DNA of 64,000 nt from Arthonia radiata (lineage: Eukaryota; Ascomycota; Arthoniomycetes; Arthoniales; Arthoniaceae), in NCBI GenBank assembly GCA_002989075.1, contig PSQN01000005.1, forward strand, positions 1,873,241 to 1,937,240, given 5' to 3'. Below the pieces are notes generated by a model. The model was given only the letters and a program-made list of their open reading frames with translations, ran no database searches and was not told the origin of the DNA. Position numbers and translations under genes: made by a program. Below, piece by piece: positions 20,401 to 35,700 of the stretch (position 1 is its first letter; each line of letters begins with the position of its first letter).

Positions 20401-21881
20401 AGCAAAGACCCGGTCTCAATTTTATAGAGACCTTTACAAATATAGTAAATCTAATTACCTACCGGCTTATACTAGCCTTAGTAGTAGAGAAAGACTAGGA
20501 AATAAAGTAATAGAACGTAAAATTAGCTTATTCTAACGTAAAGTTAGACGAGATTGTCTATGTCGAGCAACCAACTGGCCTATCTAACGGAACTAATAAA
20601 GTTTGTCGAATAAAGAAGGCCCTTTACGGTCTAAAACAGGCCGGCCGATAGTAGAAAGCCTATCTTTAAGAATTACTAAGGGGCATAGATTTTGAACCCC
20701 TAGTATCCGATTAGTCGGTTTATATTTAAAGAACCAGAAAGCAGGTAATTTTAATCGTCTACGTAGACAATATATTAGCTGTATCTAATTCTACCGAAAC
20801 AATCTCTAAAATCTACTAGAAACTAAACAAGACTCTTACGGTTAAGGACTTAGGAGACGTTAGTAAGTTCCTAGAAATTAAAATTACCTAAGATCGCCCG
20901 GCAAAAACGATTCGCCTAGATCAATCGACTTATTTAGCTAAAATCTTAACCAAATACTTAAAGAAAAACGGCCGAATACTCGGAAAAATACCGCAACCCG
21001 TCGGCTCAAAATTAACACCGAATTCTAACTAAGCTAGCAGTACCAATATTTCTAATTATTAGCAACAAATTGGATCGATTTTGTATCTAACAACAAAGAC
21101 AAGACTCGATATTGCCTTTATAACTAGCCTACTAGCCCGGTACATATCGAATCCTAGTGAGAAGCACTGGAGAGTTTTAAGTAGCCTTTAGGCTTACTTA
21201 GATAAAACTCCTAACCTTAGCCTTTACTACAAATCTCCCTTAATAGACGGTATAACCGGCTATTGTAACGTAAATTAGAGAGAGAACCTCGGTACTAGGA
21301 GATTAACTACCGGCTATATCTTTCTACTTAGGAACGGAGCCCTTAGCTAGAATTTAAAGCTATAAAAAATAGTCGCCTTAAGCTCTTGTAAGGCCAAATA
21401 TATAGTCCTTAAAGAAGCTATAAAGGAACAGTTATTTATCTAATTAATTGCTACCAAACTGTCCGGGATTTTTAAAGAAAATTCGATTACTACCGTTTTA
21501 GCGGGTACTTTTAAAAAGTCTGCGGATAAAAAGACTCGGCGGGCTCCAACGCACCAGGCAAGCATATATTTGCCCGGGCAAGCCGGTTAAATTAGACCGG
21601 AGACCCCGATTTTACCGATAAAACTGTTACTTACCGACAGTAATTCGACAAAAGAACTTATAAAAAACCCTACCTTCTAAGCTAAATCTAAGCATATTGA
21701 TATACAGTATCACTATATTAGAGAAAACGTTCAGGCAGATTAAATAGAGCTTAAATACGTTTCTACAAAGAAACAATTAACAGACGGTTTAACAAAACCG
21801 ATCGACTTAGCTAAAATACTAACGTTTAAAACTTAAATTAGCTTATAATCTGGCTAAAACAACTAGTCGATTAAGAAGGTA

Positions 21882-22389
21882 TATTAAAAATTAACCAACT
21901 AGCTGGTTAGCCGGAACCCTTAGAGGCCTAGAGTATCGAATAGGTTCTACCAGCTATCTCGGTCTAAAATAGAATAAGCCTTTTATCTAAAGGGTCGGGC
22001 CTAGTAGCCCGGGTCTAGGACAAAAAGAAGCATTATACAACCTGTTCTAGACAGCTGACCCGTAGTTTAAAACAATACAAAATAGACTTAAAGACTAATA
22101 ATTTTAAATAAACGGAATTACTATCTTATATAGTAAGTTACAGGTTATCTGGCCTGTATTAAAAGAATAGATATCTAGTAAGTTCTATATAGACCGCTAA
22201 ACTTAGATATATAAGCTAAAATTTCTCTAAAGAATTCTAGCTAATAAGACAGACAATATAAAAACAGCTTCTCCTTGCTACTAAGTATTGTACCTATATT
22301 AAGTCTAAGTATTGTATTAGTCTTAAGCTGGTCTTGTCTTTCTACTCTTTATAGTAGTATCCTTCTTCTTTTCTGCCACCTTTTTAACA
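21882..22389 (+). repeat. 3' LTR of Copia element
   Basis: It ends in AACA, followed by the ATATT target duplication. Confidence 0.93.
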
Positions 22390-22394
22390 ATATT

Positions 22395-23849
22395 AAATGT
22401 TACTAGAGCCTTTATAGTAACTTACGCTATATAGTAGCGTTTAAAGAAAGAGAGTAGTAGATAATTAATAAGACAGTAGAGAGCTAGGCTTAGTTAAAAG
22501 AATAGTAGCGCCTTACTATAGTAAAGAAGAAGATATATACTAACTACAAAAAGGATAGTAAGAAGAAATCTAGCTAAAGTAAAGTACTATCGCTATAGTA
22601 GTCTTATTACTAATATAAGCTAGATACGTCTTATACTAACTATAAGCGTATATAAATAGAAAAGATAATAAAAGAGTAAATATAGCGTAAGACTACTATT
22701 AATATATCTAGTACTTATTATTAATAGCTAAATTATATAGAAAGCGAGTATATAGAGAATAAGGCAATTTAGAAAGACTTTAGCGACTATAATAAGAAGA
22801 AGACTAAGATATAGAGTAAGTAGTAATAGACACTATATCGCTATTATATTATATATTAGATTCTTATTAATTACCTTTTAAAAGTCTCTTCACTATACTC
22901 TATAGATAGTAACGAGTTTTAGTTATATAAGTACTTTAAGCTAGATACCCTAGAGATTATAACTAGTAAGTATCTTACTTAGCTTAATTATAATCTATCT
23001 TAGATAGAGATATATATTATTATTAAGTTAAATAATAAGGCTATATAAAAGTAGATAGTAACGTTAATATTAATCTAAAATTAGAATAATATTATAAAGC
23101 CTACTCTTCTATAAAAATTCTATAAGTATATAAAGTAGATACTTAATATACTAATTAAGGTAGTAGTACTATTAGCACTAAAGAAGACTCTATTAAAGGT
23201 AAGAGATAAGCAGTCTACTATAGTAATATTATTAACGTCTAATTCTTTATTTTACTACTATAATACTAAAATCAATTGTTAGATAGAGTATAAGCAAGCT
23301 TATTATAATAAGTATAAGAAGAAAAATAATATAGTAAAATCCTTACTAAGCTAATAGCGCTACTCTAGTAATAAGTATAAGAACTAGTATAGCTTCTACT
23401 ATATTAACTTTTAAAGTAATTACTATACTATTGCTTAGATATATAAAATATAGTAGAGCTACGCTATTATATTTAGCAGTCTTTAGAGTACTACTTTTAA
23501 TAATCTACTATAAGCTCTTTATATTTTTTAAATATATAAGTAGAAGCCTATTAACTATAAGATAAAGTATCTAAATAAGAAGATAGAGTAAAAGAAGTAT
23601 AATAGCTACTTTAATTAAATTATTAATAGCTATAAGCGTATAATTAAATTAAATATAATAGAGAAGATAGCTTCTATAATAGATTAATTTAGTAAGAGTC
23701 TTTCTTAGCGTATATCTATATCTATTTCTACTTCTACTTCTACTTCTACTTCTACTTCTACTTCTACTTCTACTCTAGCTACTTCTTCTACTACTTTAAT
23801 AGCAGTAGAGTTATCTTATAAATAGAGATTGCTACTACTATAGTTAGCC
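22395..23849. pseudogene. Second piece of the TIR transposon, decayed coding region
   Basis: It is extremely AT-rich and contains many TAG/TAA triplets in every frame, as left by RIP on Gln/Trp codons. Purine-rich runs suggest a former coding region on the plus strand. It ends in a TACTTC microsatellite that would code Ser/Thr repeats. I cannot name the transposase family. Confidence 0.45.
23735..23793. repeat. Microsatellite (TACTTC)n
   Basis: About eight tandem hexamers of CTTCTA/TACTTC phase lie inside the decayed region of the TIR transposon. Confidence 0.85.
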
Positions 23850-24321
23850 TGTTACGGGCACCAGCCCTAGACGGCCTAGCGTATACCCAAGCATCAACCA
23901 CCGCCAGTTATTTTAGCCCTACCAGCATTATTTCCGACTAAGCCTATAAACCCGCTATAGGCATTATTGAACAAGACAGCTATAAAAGTCTACGTTCCCT
24001 ATAAACCCGATATAAGCATTATTAAGATTAACGGATATAGAGAAACTTTCCTATGTACCTTAGACTATATAGCTAGACTAATAACTGACCTTAAAATAGA
24101 CTTTAGTCTATTAACTTAATATTTAAATATAAGTTCCTTAACTATATTTAAGTAACGTACTTTACCTTCTATTTACTCTAGTTAAGCCCCTCTTACCTTC
24201 TATAATCTATCTCGCCTCTTCTATCTTTTAGTCTCTAGTATGCAAGATACCCACTACTAAGGTCGATAAGTATACAAGATAAGTAAGCCTTAGTTCGGTT
24301 CTCCTAGCGACCGGTGTTATA
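23850..24321 (+). repeat. 5' LTR of Gypsy A1
   Basis: It starts TGTTACGGGC and pairs with 36530-37002. Its last ~290 bp also match, in reverse orientation, the LTRs of Gypsy A2. Confidence 0.92.
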
Positions 24322-26729
24322 CTTTAATAGACTCGCTACAAAAGTAGAGAAAGCAAATTAATTATATCTACTACTTTAGCACTTAATAGCCGTAACGCTG
24401 TAAATAGGCTGGCCAGCAAGATGGCCGCTACAGGTAAGATATTGAACGTTAATACTAAGATAAGTAAGAGCTTCTCCGGTAAACGTCCTGAACTTACTTT
24501 ATTTCTAATACGCTTGGCTGTATATTTTAAGACTTATAAGGATTAGTTCCCGAACAATAGTACTATAGTTTTGTTTACCGTATTCTATATAGATAGTAAG
24601 GTATATAAATAGTTTAACTTTTATCTTAAAGACTATCTCTATAAGGTACCTAACAAACGATAGAAAGAGACTAACGAGCTCTTCTCTAGCTTTACTGCGT
24701 TTTAGTAAAAGCTTCGATAGATATACGGGGATACAGATTCCAAACGTACTGCTGTACGTAAACTTAAGACACTCCGTTAAACAGAACCGACCAGCCAATA
24801 CGCCGCTGAGTTCCTGCAATATACTAACTAAACTAAATAAGATAAAGGACCCCTGGTCGATACCTTCTACGAAGGCTTAAAGAACTATATTAAGGAAATT
24901 ATCTATATCCGTAGAGAAAAGTTTACTGAACTAGAAAAGTTTATAGAACGAGTAAAGAAGATTGACGATAGCAACTTTGAAAGATAAATAGAAAAGAAAG
25001 GTAACCCTACTAATAGGTTCTATAGAACAAAGAATCAAGCAAACTTACGATAAGATCGAGGTAATCCAATAGAATTAGATTTTACAAAGCTTCGAGGGAA
25101 ACTAAACAATTAGGAACAAGAACACAGAATAAAGAACAAGCTATACTTGTATTGCAGAAAGCTAGAGCATTAAGTTAAAGAATACCGTTTCAAGAAACAA
25201 TAGTTTAATAGTACTAGTAGAAATAGGAATAACAATCGATCTTAGAGACCCTGTTTCCTACGACAATAGTTTAATATAACTACTTAGACACAGAAAGACA
25301 CTCACTAGGTTACTTCCAACGAAAAGTACAACGAGCTAAACTTATTTAATTTACATAAGAACTGGAATACGGACAGTAAGTTATAGAAAGAGACAAAGGA
25401 ACGACAAATAAAACAGGAACAATAAAATCTACAGGACTAAAATAATATTAACTGCACTATTCTAAGGTATTAGATATAAAGTACTATTGCATTATACAAA
25501 ACACTATCCTAGACCGTGTACTACAACAATAATTATACGATCTACGAATCTAACAAACTAGGGTCAAAATAATAGCCGAAGAAACTAATATTTCTAAAAC
25601 AAGGTTTGATATAAGAACTAGGCCTTACCCGAGGACGATTTAGGTTACCTTACCTAGAAACCTAAGGGGAATTTAAGAAAGAACAGACCGTAGAAGCTAA
25701 GCAAGATAGTAGCTATAATGCGTTATAGGCAAGATAACGACTTAAAGACAAAAATATAGATTCTAATAGTACAGAATTCTCTCTCGAGAACAATACTAAC
25801 TAGGAAGAGCAAACCCCAATCCGTTGGGAAGAAATAATATAGAGACTTTGTTAGTTGGCCTTTTATAAGGGGAAGTTAAGTACTAATAGAGAAATTAATA
25901 ATATTCTGGGATATATTTACTTACGCCTACGACAACTAGTAGACTACCTTATTAGAGGTCTAGAATTATATAGTCAGTACTAATATCTTTAATTAACAAT
26001 GTATAACTTATAAACGCAACGAGTTTTAACTAGCAATAGTTATATAATTAAAGTAGAGATCGTAAACAATAAACCAAACGTTATAATAAAAGCAGTATTA
26101 AAACACCTTACACAGGAATTCTTACAGCAAATTAACCGACAATAGGTTCCGGTACCTAAAATACTCTAGAACGTATACGATTAACAGGGAAAAGACTAGG
26201 CCGACTACTTCGAGGGTAGCAGTACCGGCCCGTTCAACGGTTAGACCCTCTAAGAGTCTAGCTCTATACGAGCTCGGCTACCTATAGAATATATCTATAT
26301 ACTCGGGCAACAATAAACTATAGAAACATTAAAATTATAATCGATTTAGACGTAATAAGCAACTTTATCTCAATATACTGCGTCGAGGAGTGTCAGATAC
26401 AAACACAAAAGAAGAAATTACTCTATACACTGTTTAGATTCTAAGGAGCAGAGAAAAGAGTTAACTACAAGACTTCGCCAATAGGTATAATAATTAAAAA
26501 TTATTAGAAAGAAATTACTTATAATATTGTAAATATTAACTAGTACTACGCCGTACTAGGTATACTTTAGTTATAACAATATAACCTAAAAGTAGATTAG
26601 AGAACTAAGAAACTTCTCTTTACTAGATACAAGTACTCTAAACAAGAGTCGTTCTACAGAACGGATACTCTACAAGCTATTTTTAGTAGTAAGAATAAGG
26701 AGCGCGATAAAGAACTTATACGGGTTAGT

Positions 26730-27003
26730 TGTTACGGGCGATGTCAAGAACAACTTATTAACTATACAGAGAAACAGATAGAATTCTAAAGCTATAGAAC
26801 AACTATTTAGAAAACTAGAACTGCTATTTAGTTAGTTAAAGCGGTTTGCCAAGCCTTTAACTTTTGCCTAGACAACCGAAAGTAAAGCTAGAAGAAGGTA
26901 AACTGGCAATTGATTGGTAGCAAAGAACAGTCTTCTTAATGCGGTAGGCGTGTTAACAGCTTTCAAAGGCGATAGTTAGTTGATCTAAGGCAGTTTCGTA
27001 ACA
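26730..27003 (-). repeat. 3' LTR of Gypsy B
   Basis: 274 bp, same length as 32453-32726; differences are nearly all transitions. Confidence 0.93.
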
Positions 27004-30000
27004 TTATTCCCCCCTTCGAGAAGCTAGTTGCCCTTAACCAGCGAGATAACAGAGGGTTTCAACTATCTAGGTCTTAGCTTACTCGGGTATTTCTTGTAGA
27101 AGCTCTTTAGTAGATTCTAAGCGTATTTAAAGTCTTTAATCGGGTACTATTTCCGGTCTTCGTTATAGCCGTACTATTTTACGCGGGCCTAGATTCGTTT
27201 TTAACTTTTTTATACGTTAATAATGTCTTTAACAACCTATTCGTTATTATTGTTAATTACGATAGGCTCTAGGTTGGGATACTTCTAGCCTTCTAAAGGC
27301 TCGTTAAGGTCTTTTAACAACATTAAGGAATTAAATGTTTTATAAATTTCTATTGAATCTAAAAGGTCTAGTGTATAGATATTTCCTCGACGGTACGTAA
27401 TTATATATAGTCCGATATACTTATAATTTAGCTTCTTTAATGGTCGCTTCGTTCGAATGTTCTTAGTTAACAGCTATACTTTATTCTTAACTTCGAAGGT
27501 TGTATTAGACCTCTGTTTATTAGCCTGCTCCGTTATCTTAAGTTAAGCTTATTTTATGTTTAATTTCTCTTCTTTCTACAATTTCTAGAAACAGTTGCTT
27601 ATAGCCTCTACTTTGTCCGATTAAACCCTCTTGTAGGCAGTTTAGTCCTAATTAACGGGTTCCGTTGTAGATTTAAAGCTTATCCGGGGTTCGTATCCGT
27701 AGGTTATACTAAATAGTAACATTTTGGTTGTTTCAGATACCGTAGCATTCGCCGCAAACTCGGCCGCGAGAAGCTTGTTGTACTAGTCGTCTTGATAGTA
27801 ATTTATAAATATTCTTAGATGCACCTCTATACCTTAATAAGAGATCTTAAACTAGCTATCGGTTTAGAGATAGTAAGCGGTTGCGAGCTTAATATTTACT
27901 CTTAAGCGCTTTATTAAGTGTCTTTAAACTACGCTGATAAACTGTAGATCCTAGTCAGACGTTAGAGACCTCGAGAGTCCTTATTTGTATTATATATTTC
28001 AGTAAATTAGGTTCGCTATTAATTCGGTATTCGTTTCGCTAAGTTTAAACTTATAGGGAAGAAATATTTTTAGCTTCGCTAATCTGTCAACTAGTATTAA
28101 GATAGCATTGTCTTTATTTAATCTAGACTTCGGTAGGTCGGTAACAAAATCTATGATATAGTCTAAGTTAGGCCTCTTAAGGGCCGGCAACGGCTAAAGG
28201 AGCCCTGCTAGCTTCTCGTTCCTTGGCTTAGTTCTCCTATAGACATAGTAATTGTCGACAAACTGCTTTATCTTTCTCAACAGTTAGAGAAACTAGTAGT
28301 GTCTAGCGAGCTAACGAATTGTGTTTCTAACTCCTAGGTGTCCTGTTTCTATTAAAGAATGTACCTTGTTAATTGCTTCGATAACGTAGAAACTAGACAC
28401 TACTAAGCGTTCTTGTACTAATAGCAGTTTATTAATATTTAAGCATAGTAGTAGATAATAGTCTTTAACGTTCCTATCGATTAAATCGTCTTCTTTATAC
28501 TTAGCTAGAGCTTTATAGATACGATCAAAGGCTTTATCTTTAGTATTCGCTTCTTTTATCAATTCTTTAAGTACCGCTAGAGGTTCGGCCTCGTCTTTTG
28601 TATTGATTAGGTATACTTAATAGTCTTCTTGAACCTCTGTAGACAGTTTGCTAGCGGGCAACAACGTTTAGAATATGTTAGGATCTTCTTTTGCTCTTAG
28701 GCCCGGGGCTCTTCTTATTAAAGCGTCTGCCTTCCTGTTTGCCGTCCCTCTACGGTACGTAATTTCGAAATTGAATACTAAGAGGAACTTAGCCTATCGG
28801 GCTTGTTGTCGAGTTAGTTGCTTAATTAATATAAAGTACTTTAATATCTAGTAATTAGTAAGGATTTAGGTTGGCTTATTAGTAGGTACAGACTACAGCT
28901 TCAGTCGGAATGTTTTAAAAGACTTAACGATCGCTAGTAATTCCTTATTATAGATAGCGTAGTTTAGCTCCGTAGAGTTGAGGCTCGAGAACTAGTAGGC
29001 TACCGGTCTTAGTTAGCCATCGTCGTTAAGTTGCGACAAAATACCTGCCGCTATCGAATCTAAAGAATCGTATTTTACAGATAATTGCTTGTTCGGACGG
29101 AAGTACGTTATAACTGGTTCTTTACTAACTTCCTCTTTAAGATGCTTGAAGGCTCTATCGTAGCTATCGTCCTACGGTCCGCTATTCTTCTTCGTTAGGC
29201 TGTTTAGTAGGTGAGCTATCTTACTAAAGTTCTAAATAAATTATCGATAGTAGTTGTAAAACCCTAGAAACCGCCGTATAGCAGTAATATTACCTTGCTG
29301 GAGTCTCTCCTAGTCTTTAATTGCTTGGACCTTTTTGGAATCTATTTTAGTTTCGATTAACGTAATAACTAGGCCTAAATACTTAATCTCTTGCTTGTAG
29401 AACTCGTACTTCTTAATGTCTGTATATAGGCCGATTGATCTTAGCTGTAATAAGACCTATCGAATATGTTCCTTGTGTTTCTTCTTTGACTTACTAAAGA
29501 TAAGTATATCGTCTAAATAAATCGATACGTACTTATTAAGCATATCTAAAAAGAAATCGTTTATAAATCGTTAGAAGGCCAAAGAAGCATTATATAGGCC
29601 GAACGGAACTACGTTGTACTTATAGTTTCTAAGGCGGGTAGCGAAAGTTGTAAGATTCAAATCTTCTTCTGAAGCTATTCTTAGCCGATAAAAGGCCTAA
29701 CGGATATTAAGCTTCGAGAACTACTGTGCTTTAGTAACCCTTACCAAGGTTTCCTCGATTAACAGAAGCGGATAGGAGTCTCTCTGAGTAACTACGTTTA
29801 GTCCTCAATAATTAACATACAAACGGAGTCTACCTCCTAATTTACGAACGAATAGGATCAGAGAGCTGTAATAAAAGTCGCTGGGCGAGATATACTGTTT
29901 AGTGAGGTTTAACCGTACGTAGTCTTTAATAAGACTAGCCTCTTTTGTTAGTATTCTCCTTAAGGGTTCTCGATAAGGTAATTTAGAGCCAAACTTTAGC

Positions 30001-32452
30001 TTTATCTTTAGGTCTTGTAGTTGGTAAGGTAATAGCTTGTCCGCGCTGTTCTTATTAAATATATTTAAAAACTTCTAGAACTCTTTAAATAGCTTTAATT
30101 TTAGATTAATCGTTTCTTAGTCTTTTTTCTGATAGGATTCAATGTCCTTTATAGTTATAGAAAATACTTCGGCGTTCTTCTGCTTTACTAGGTATCGAAA
30201 CGGAGCTGCACCTACAAAGTTAATCTACTAGGGGCTTCTAAGTATAGAGGTATCCTATCGCTTTTTAAGTCGCGGCTTAGGTTCCTTGTATATCTCTTTC
30301 TTAAAGAAGGCCTTCTAAGCACCTTCTGCGGCAACCAACGCTCCTTGTTCTTAATTAATCGAGCTCGTTCTAGCGGGGCTAATTGGTATTTGGGGTTGGG
30401 CCTGCTAATTAGCCTCGGGCCTCTTTAGTATCGTTACCTTCGCTAATAGTAAGGGCCGCTTATCTTCTATAATTCGGCTGTTTTGAGACAAATTCGGATC
30501 GATTTGGGCTAGTCTTAAGTTAAATAGAGATTTGGGTATCGTTAACCAATTCTATACCGGCTTCTGCTCGTACTTACAATCGTTTCCGAATTTTAGTAGT
30601 CCTTTCTTACAGTCTATCGATACGGAGTACGTTTCTAATTAGCGTTTCTCTAACAAGATCTTTTGCGTTCTTAGCTGGGTAACGTAGAACAACGTACGCG
30701 GGATTTAGTAGTCTTGTACCTGTACCGGCACGAATAGTCTCTTTTTAATAGTCTTTTCCGGCTGTCCTTTAAATTCTTAGGTAGTAATCGGTTTATTTAG
30801 CTTTACTAAGCTAATCTCGAACGTTTAGCAAATCTTCTCTGTAAAGCGGTAATCTATAACGGCAGCGATCTGGCAACCTGTATCTATTATCGCTAAGAAC
30901 TTAAGCGGGGTTTGGTTTCGGTTGCTAGCTATTAATAGCTGTATCTAGATAAACGGGTCGTTCTATATCTTTATATTATTTTTGATGCCGACCAGCTCTA
31001 AGGATAGAAAGTAGGATTTATTAAACTTCTCTAAAGCCTAACTGCTGCCTAATGCTAGCCGCTCTAATCAAACTTCGTAGAAGGCTATACGTTTCTCTAT
31101 TTTAGCGCTAGAGTCTTCTTAAGAGGGTAGTTCCTCTAGTAATAGTTCTTCTTCTAATACTTGTAGCAAGTAATGTCTTCTACGTTTCGTTAAAAAGGGT
31201 TCGTGCTTAGAGTCAATTAACGTACTACTAAGGCAGCCGGAAGCTCGACGGTAGCGGTAGAAGTTCTGGTTCCTGTTGGGACTAAGTTTGTCTACAACTA
31301 TAGAGGTCGATTCGGTTAAGAGTTATTCTCCTTAACTACGTTCACTCGAGACTTCGCCTTATTAATCTGCTAAATGTTTTGGTCGGCGAATTAAAGTTCC
31401 TTAACATAACTAGCGATAGTTCTAAACTTGTATAGTAGCGTAGCTTCTTTAAGGGAAATATTAATCTTGTCTTATAGATCGTACAGCTAAGTTAGTTTAT
31501 CGATATTAGCTTCGATCGCGTGTTCGTAGAACTAGGCGAGGAACTTAGACAATTTCTTCTGTCCTTGGCGTAGGTTGCGGTAGCCCTCGCGAGTAGTTTC
31601 TTCTTAAAATAGATCTCTGTACCGGTTCTCTAACGCCTAGTAGACGTCCTCCGGTATAGTCTCTTTAGCTCGGTCTAAGTAAGGTTCTACGTACTAGACG
31701 GCAGTTCTATTTAGACGTAATAGAATATAAGCTACTTTAATCTCGTTTAACGGATAGCGATTAGCGTTAATATATATCTTATTTTTTATACAACGTATTT
31801 ATAACTTAAGCTCTTATAAGGCCCCACTAGCGAAAATAGGAGGATCGGATACCTTCTCGGATTTCTCTTTATTGCCAATCTAGCCTAACGCAGACGTCTC
31901 CTTAGTAGTCTCTTCGCGACTCTTTCTAATTGTTTAGAGATTAACATTCTAACAACGATTTTGGCGCTCGTCCTCTTTAGTCTAGAGCTTACGTAATTGA
32001 GCTTAAGTATCGGTATATTTAACGTAGAATTCTATCTAAAATACAGAGAAGTCCTCCGACCGGGTCGTTATTAGGTTAATTATATTATCGTCTGTCGCGT
32101 AGCTTCTAATGTCTCTGTAAAATTGCGTATTAGTATTATTATTAGTAACTAGACGGTCTAGTAACGATTCTTGGGGTGCTATCTCGTATAGCAGGTATAT
32201 AACTATTAAAGCTTCGTGCTTGGGTAGAGTTAACAATACTTTTTATTATAGCGGAATCTATTCTACAAAGTCGGTTTAATTCGGTTCGGTTTCTACTAAC
32301 TGCCTCGCTCGGCGTCTGTTAGTTGTCTTGCTAAAGGATGCTTAAATGGTTCGACGGGTTTGTTGGATGCAGTACAACAGTCTTTAGTAGGTATTAACAC
32401 TACTAATGTCTGCTGCGTGTATATAGGTAAAAGGGATAGAGCTTTAGAATAA

Positions 32453-32726
32453 TGTTACGGGCGATGTTAAGAACAACTTATTAACTGTACAGAGGAACAG
32501 ATAGAATTTTAAAGCTACAGAACAACTATTTAGAAAACTAGAACTGCTATTTAGTTAGTTAGAGCGGTTTGCCAAGCCTTTACCTTTTACCTAGGTAACC
32601 GGAGGTAAAGCTAGGAGAAGGTAAACTAGCAATTGATTGGTGGCAAAGAACAGTCTTTCTAATGCAGCAGGCGTGTCAACAGCTTTCAAAGGCGGTAGTT
32701 GGTTGATCTGAGGCAGTTCCGTAACA
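32453..32726 (-). repeat. 5' LTR of Gypsy B
   Basis: Followed by the TTAGT target duplication. Confidence 0.93.
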
Positions 32727-35700
32727 TTAGTACTACTATACTCCGATACTTAGACATTCTACGAGAGAAGTCTAACGCAGTATCTTGTCTGTAGCCAACT
32801 ATACGTAAGTATAAACAAGAGACAACTGTACGCCAACAATTCTATACGACGACAAGTACTCAGTTAATTACTAAAGTACCCGAGAAATACAATCAATTCC
32901 AATATCTATTCGAGGAAGCTAAGCCGAACTTAGCTCTCCTAGAATATAAACCGTAGGATTATACAATACCTTTATAAGAAGGTAAGACACCAACATTCGG
33001 TCTAATATACTCTCTATTAGAAGCAGAAAATTAAGCGCTCCGCAACTATCTCGATAAGAATCTTAAGAAAGGATTTATCTAGGAATTAATATTACTAGCT
33101 AGATACCCGATACTCTTTATACTAAAAAAGAATAGTAAACTACGACTCTGCGTAAATTATAGACAACTAAATAGAATAACTATTAAAAACTATTATTCTT
33201 TACTATATATCGACGAAATAACAGATCGATTGTACAACGCGCAATAGTTCACTAAGTTTAATCTACGAGGAGCATACAACCTAATCTATATAAAGAAAGA
33301 TAAAGAATAGAAAACAGCTTTCTATATTAGACACAGACTTTTCGAGTATTGCGTTATACTCTTTAGGCTAATAAACGTACTAGCATTATTTTAGAAGCTA
33401 ATTAATAACATACTTAGTAATTATCTAAATATATTTATAACTACTTATCTAAACGATATCCTAGTATATAGCCGTATACTAAAAGAATATAAAAAATATA
33501 TTAAGAAGGTATTAAAAAGATTAGCGCGTGCCGATTTACAAATTAATATCGAGAAAACTTAGTTTTACCAACAATCTGTTGAATTTCTTAGATTTATAAT
33601 TACCGAGCACAGTCTCTAAATAGAAGATTTAAAGATCTAATTTGTTCTAACCTAGCCTATACTAAAGAATATAAAATAATTGCAACAGTTTCTTAGTTTT
33701 ACTAACTACTATAGGCGATAGATATCCAACTTTGGCCGAATTACAGTACCGCTGTCTCAACAGATAAAACAATCGATAGGATTCTTCTAGACGTAGAAAG
33801 AACAATTAGTATTTAAAGAGCTTAAGGAAGCTTTTAAGATTAAACCCGTACTAGCAATATTTAACCCCAACCTACCGATTATCATAGAAATAGACGCGTT
33901 AGACTATACGATTAAAGCATGCATAAGTTAAAATAATAAGGAAAGAAAGCTTAGACCAGTAGCTTTCTACTTAAGAAAGATATTATCTACAGAATAGAAC
34001 TATAACATTTACAATAAAGAGCTTTTAACTATTATAGCAGTATTCGAGATATAGCGAGCTTACCTAGAAGAAGCAAACTATACAATTATAGTATATACAG
34101 ACTACAAGAACCTAACTTACTTTACAACAATAAAGAAACTTAACTACAGATAAGTTAGATAGTTAGAAACTATAGCTCTATACGACTTTATTATTACCTA
34201 CAAAAAAGGTTTTAAGAACGATAGAGCCGACGCTCTAAGCCGACGTCTAGATTACCTTAATAATAAGAACCACGTCGAGCACACAATATTTCGAGAACAC
34301 AATAATAAGATTAGATACAATTAATTGGCTATAACAATTAAGTTTATTATTGAACTAGACAGCCGAATCCCAGACATTCTAAACGACCCTAAGACCTACT
34401 AGAAAAACAAGAAACGATATCTAGAATTAACTAAGAATAATAAAGACTATTATAAATTTTAAAACAAAATCTACGTTCCGAGGAATCTAATTCAATATAT
34501 TATTAGTAACTTCTATAATAACCTAATGAAAGAACACAAAGGTATTAATAATACTATTAAAAAGATTATACAAACCTATTATATCCCGAGAATTAGACAC
34601 TACGTTAAGAATTATATCTAGAAATGCGACATATATACAAGAACCAAGCACCCAAGGTATTTACTATACGGTAAACTATAACTACTAAAGATACCCGAGA
34701 GACTATAATATACAGTCTTACTAGACTTTATTACTAAGTTACTAACTTCCAAGGATTTACTTATAGAAGTAGCTTACGACGCTATTCTAGTTATATACGA
34801 CAAACTAACAAAGTACGCGTACTTCGTATCTTATAAGGAAGCTAGCAACTTAGAACAATTGGTATACACCTTCCTTCAGATTATCTTAGCCAATTATAGT
34901 TAATCACAAAGAATTGTCTTAGACAGAGACCAAAAATTTGTCTTACAATTTTAGATATCTCTAATATAACAACTAGGAACGAAACAGAAAATATCTATGT
35001 TATTCTATCTATAAACAGATAGATAGATAGAACGAACAAATTAAACACTAGAATAGTATCTCTGGGTATATATTAACTACTAGTAAAACGACTAGATATA
35101 ATTACTACTAGTAGCGTAAGTAGCGTACAACGATACAAAGAACGATATAACCAAGACAACATCGTTCTATGTCTTATACGGCTATTACTCTCTTTAAGGT
35201 AGATAACTACAGAACACTATAGAAAACGACACTGCTACGCAAACAGCAACAAATATAAAGACTCTGCACCAGCAGTTAAAGGCTGACAGCAAGTTTATTA
35301 ACGAACGAACAAGGAAATAGTATAACAAGTCAAGAACTATCCTAAATACAGACATAAAAGAGGGGGAAAGAGCTTACTTACTTATAAGAAACATAAAAAC
35401 TATTAGACTAAGCAAGAAACTTAACTATACTAAAACGAGACCGTTTAAAATCTTACAGCAATTAAGACCCGTAACATTTAAACTTAAACTCCTAAAAACA
35501 ATAAGAATATATCCTATATTCTATGTAGCGCTATTAAAGCTAGCCTACTTCCAAGAAGTAGAACGACCTAACCTAGAAATTCTTTTTAATAACTAAGAAC
35601 CTAAGTATAAGGTTAAAACGATTCGAGCTTATAAACAATATCGAGGCAAACAACATTATCTTATAAAATAGAAAGGATATTCCGAATATAAAGATTAATA

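Larger units (their letters stand above)
16976..22389 (+). mobile_element. Ty1/Copia LTR retrotransposon (fossil)
   Basis: 5,414 bp, LTRs 16976-17483 and 21882-22389 (508 bp each), target duplication ATATT at 16971-16975 and 22390-22394. Plus-strand order is Copia-type: a gag zinc knuckle of CxxC...H...C form near 18,340-18,395, then an integrase region, reverse transcriptase near 20,290-20,900 with a YGLKQA motif, and RNase H near 21,240-21,830. The copy is broken, with dozens of stops typical of RIP. It sits directly in the TIR transposon, so it is second layer. Confidence 0.93.
26730..32726 (-). mobile_element. Gypsy B LTR retrotransposon nested in A1 (fossil)
   Basis: 5,997 bp with 274-bp LTRs at 26730-27003 and 32453-32726, both starting TGTTACGGGCGATGT and ending CGTAACA, and an exact TTAGT duplication (26725-26729, 32727-32731). 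It reads on the minus strand: gag near 31,000-32,400, reverse transcriptase near 29,200-30,000, RNase H near 28,750-29,200, and integrase near 27,950-28,600 with a DFVTDLP-like segment. A purine tract abuts the left LTR on the minus strand, fixing orientation. It is broken, but open stretches of 60-100 codons survive, so it carries less RIP damage than its host. Confidence 0.93.
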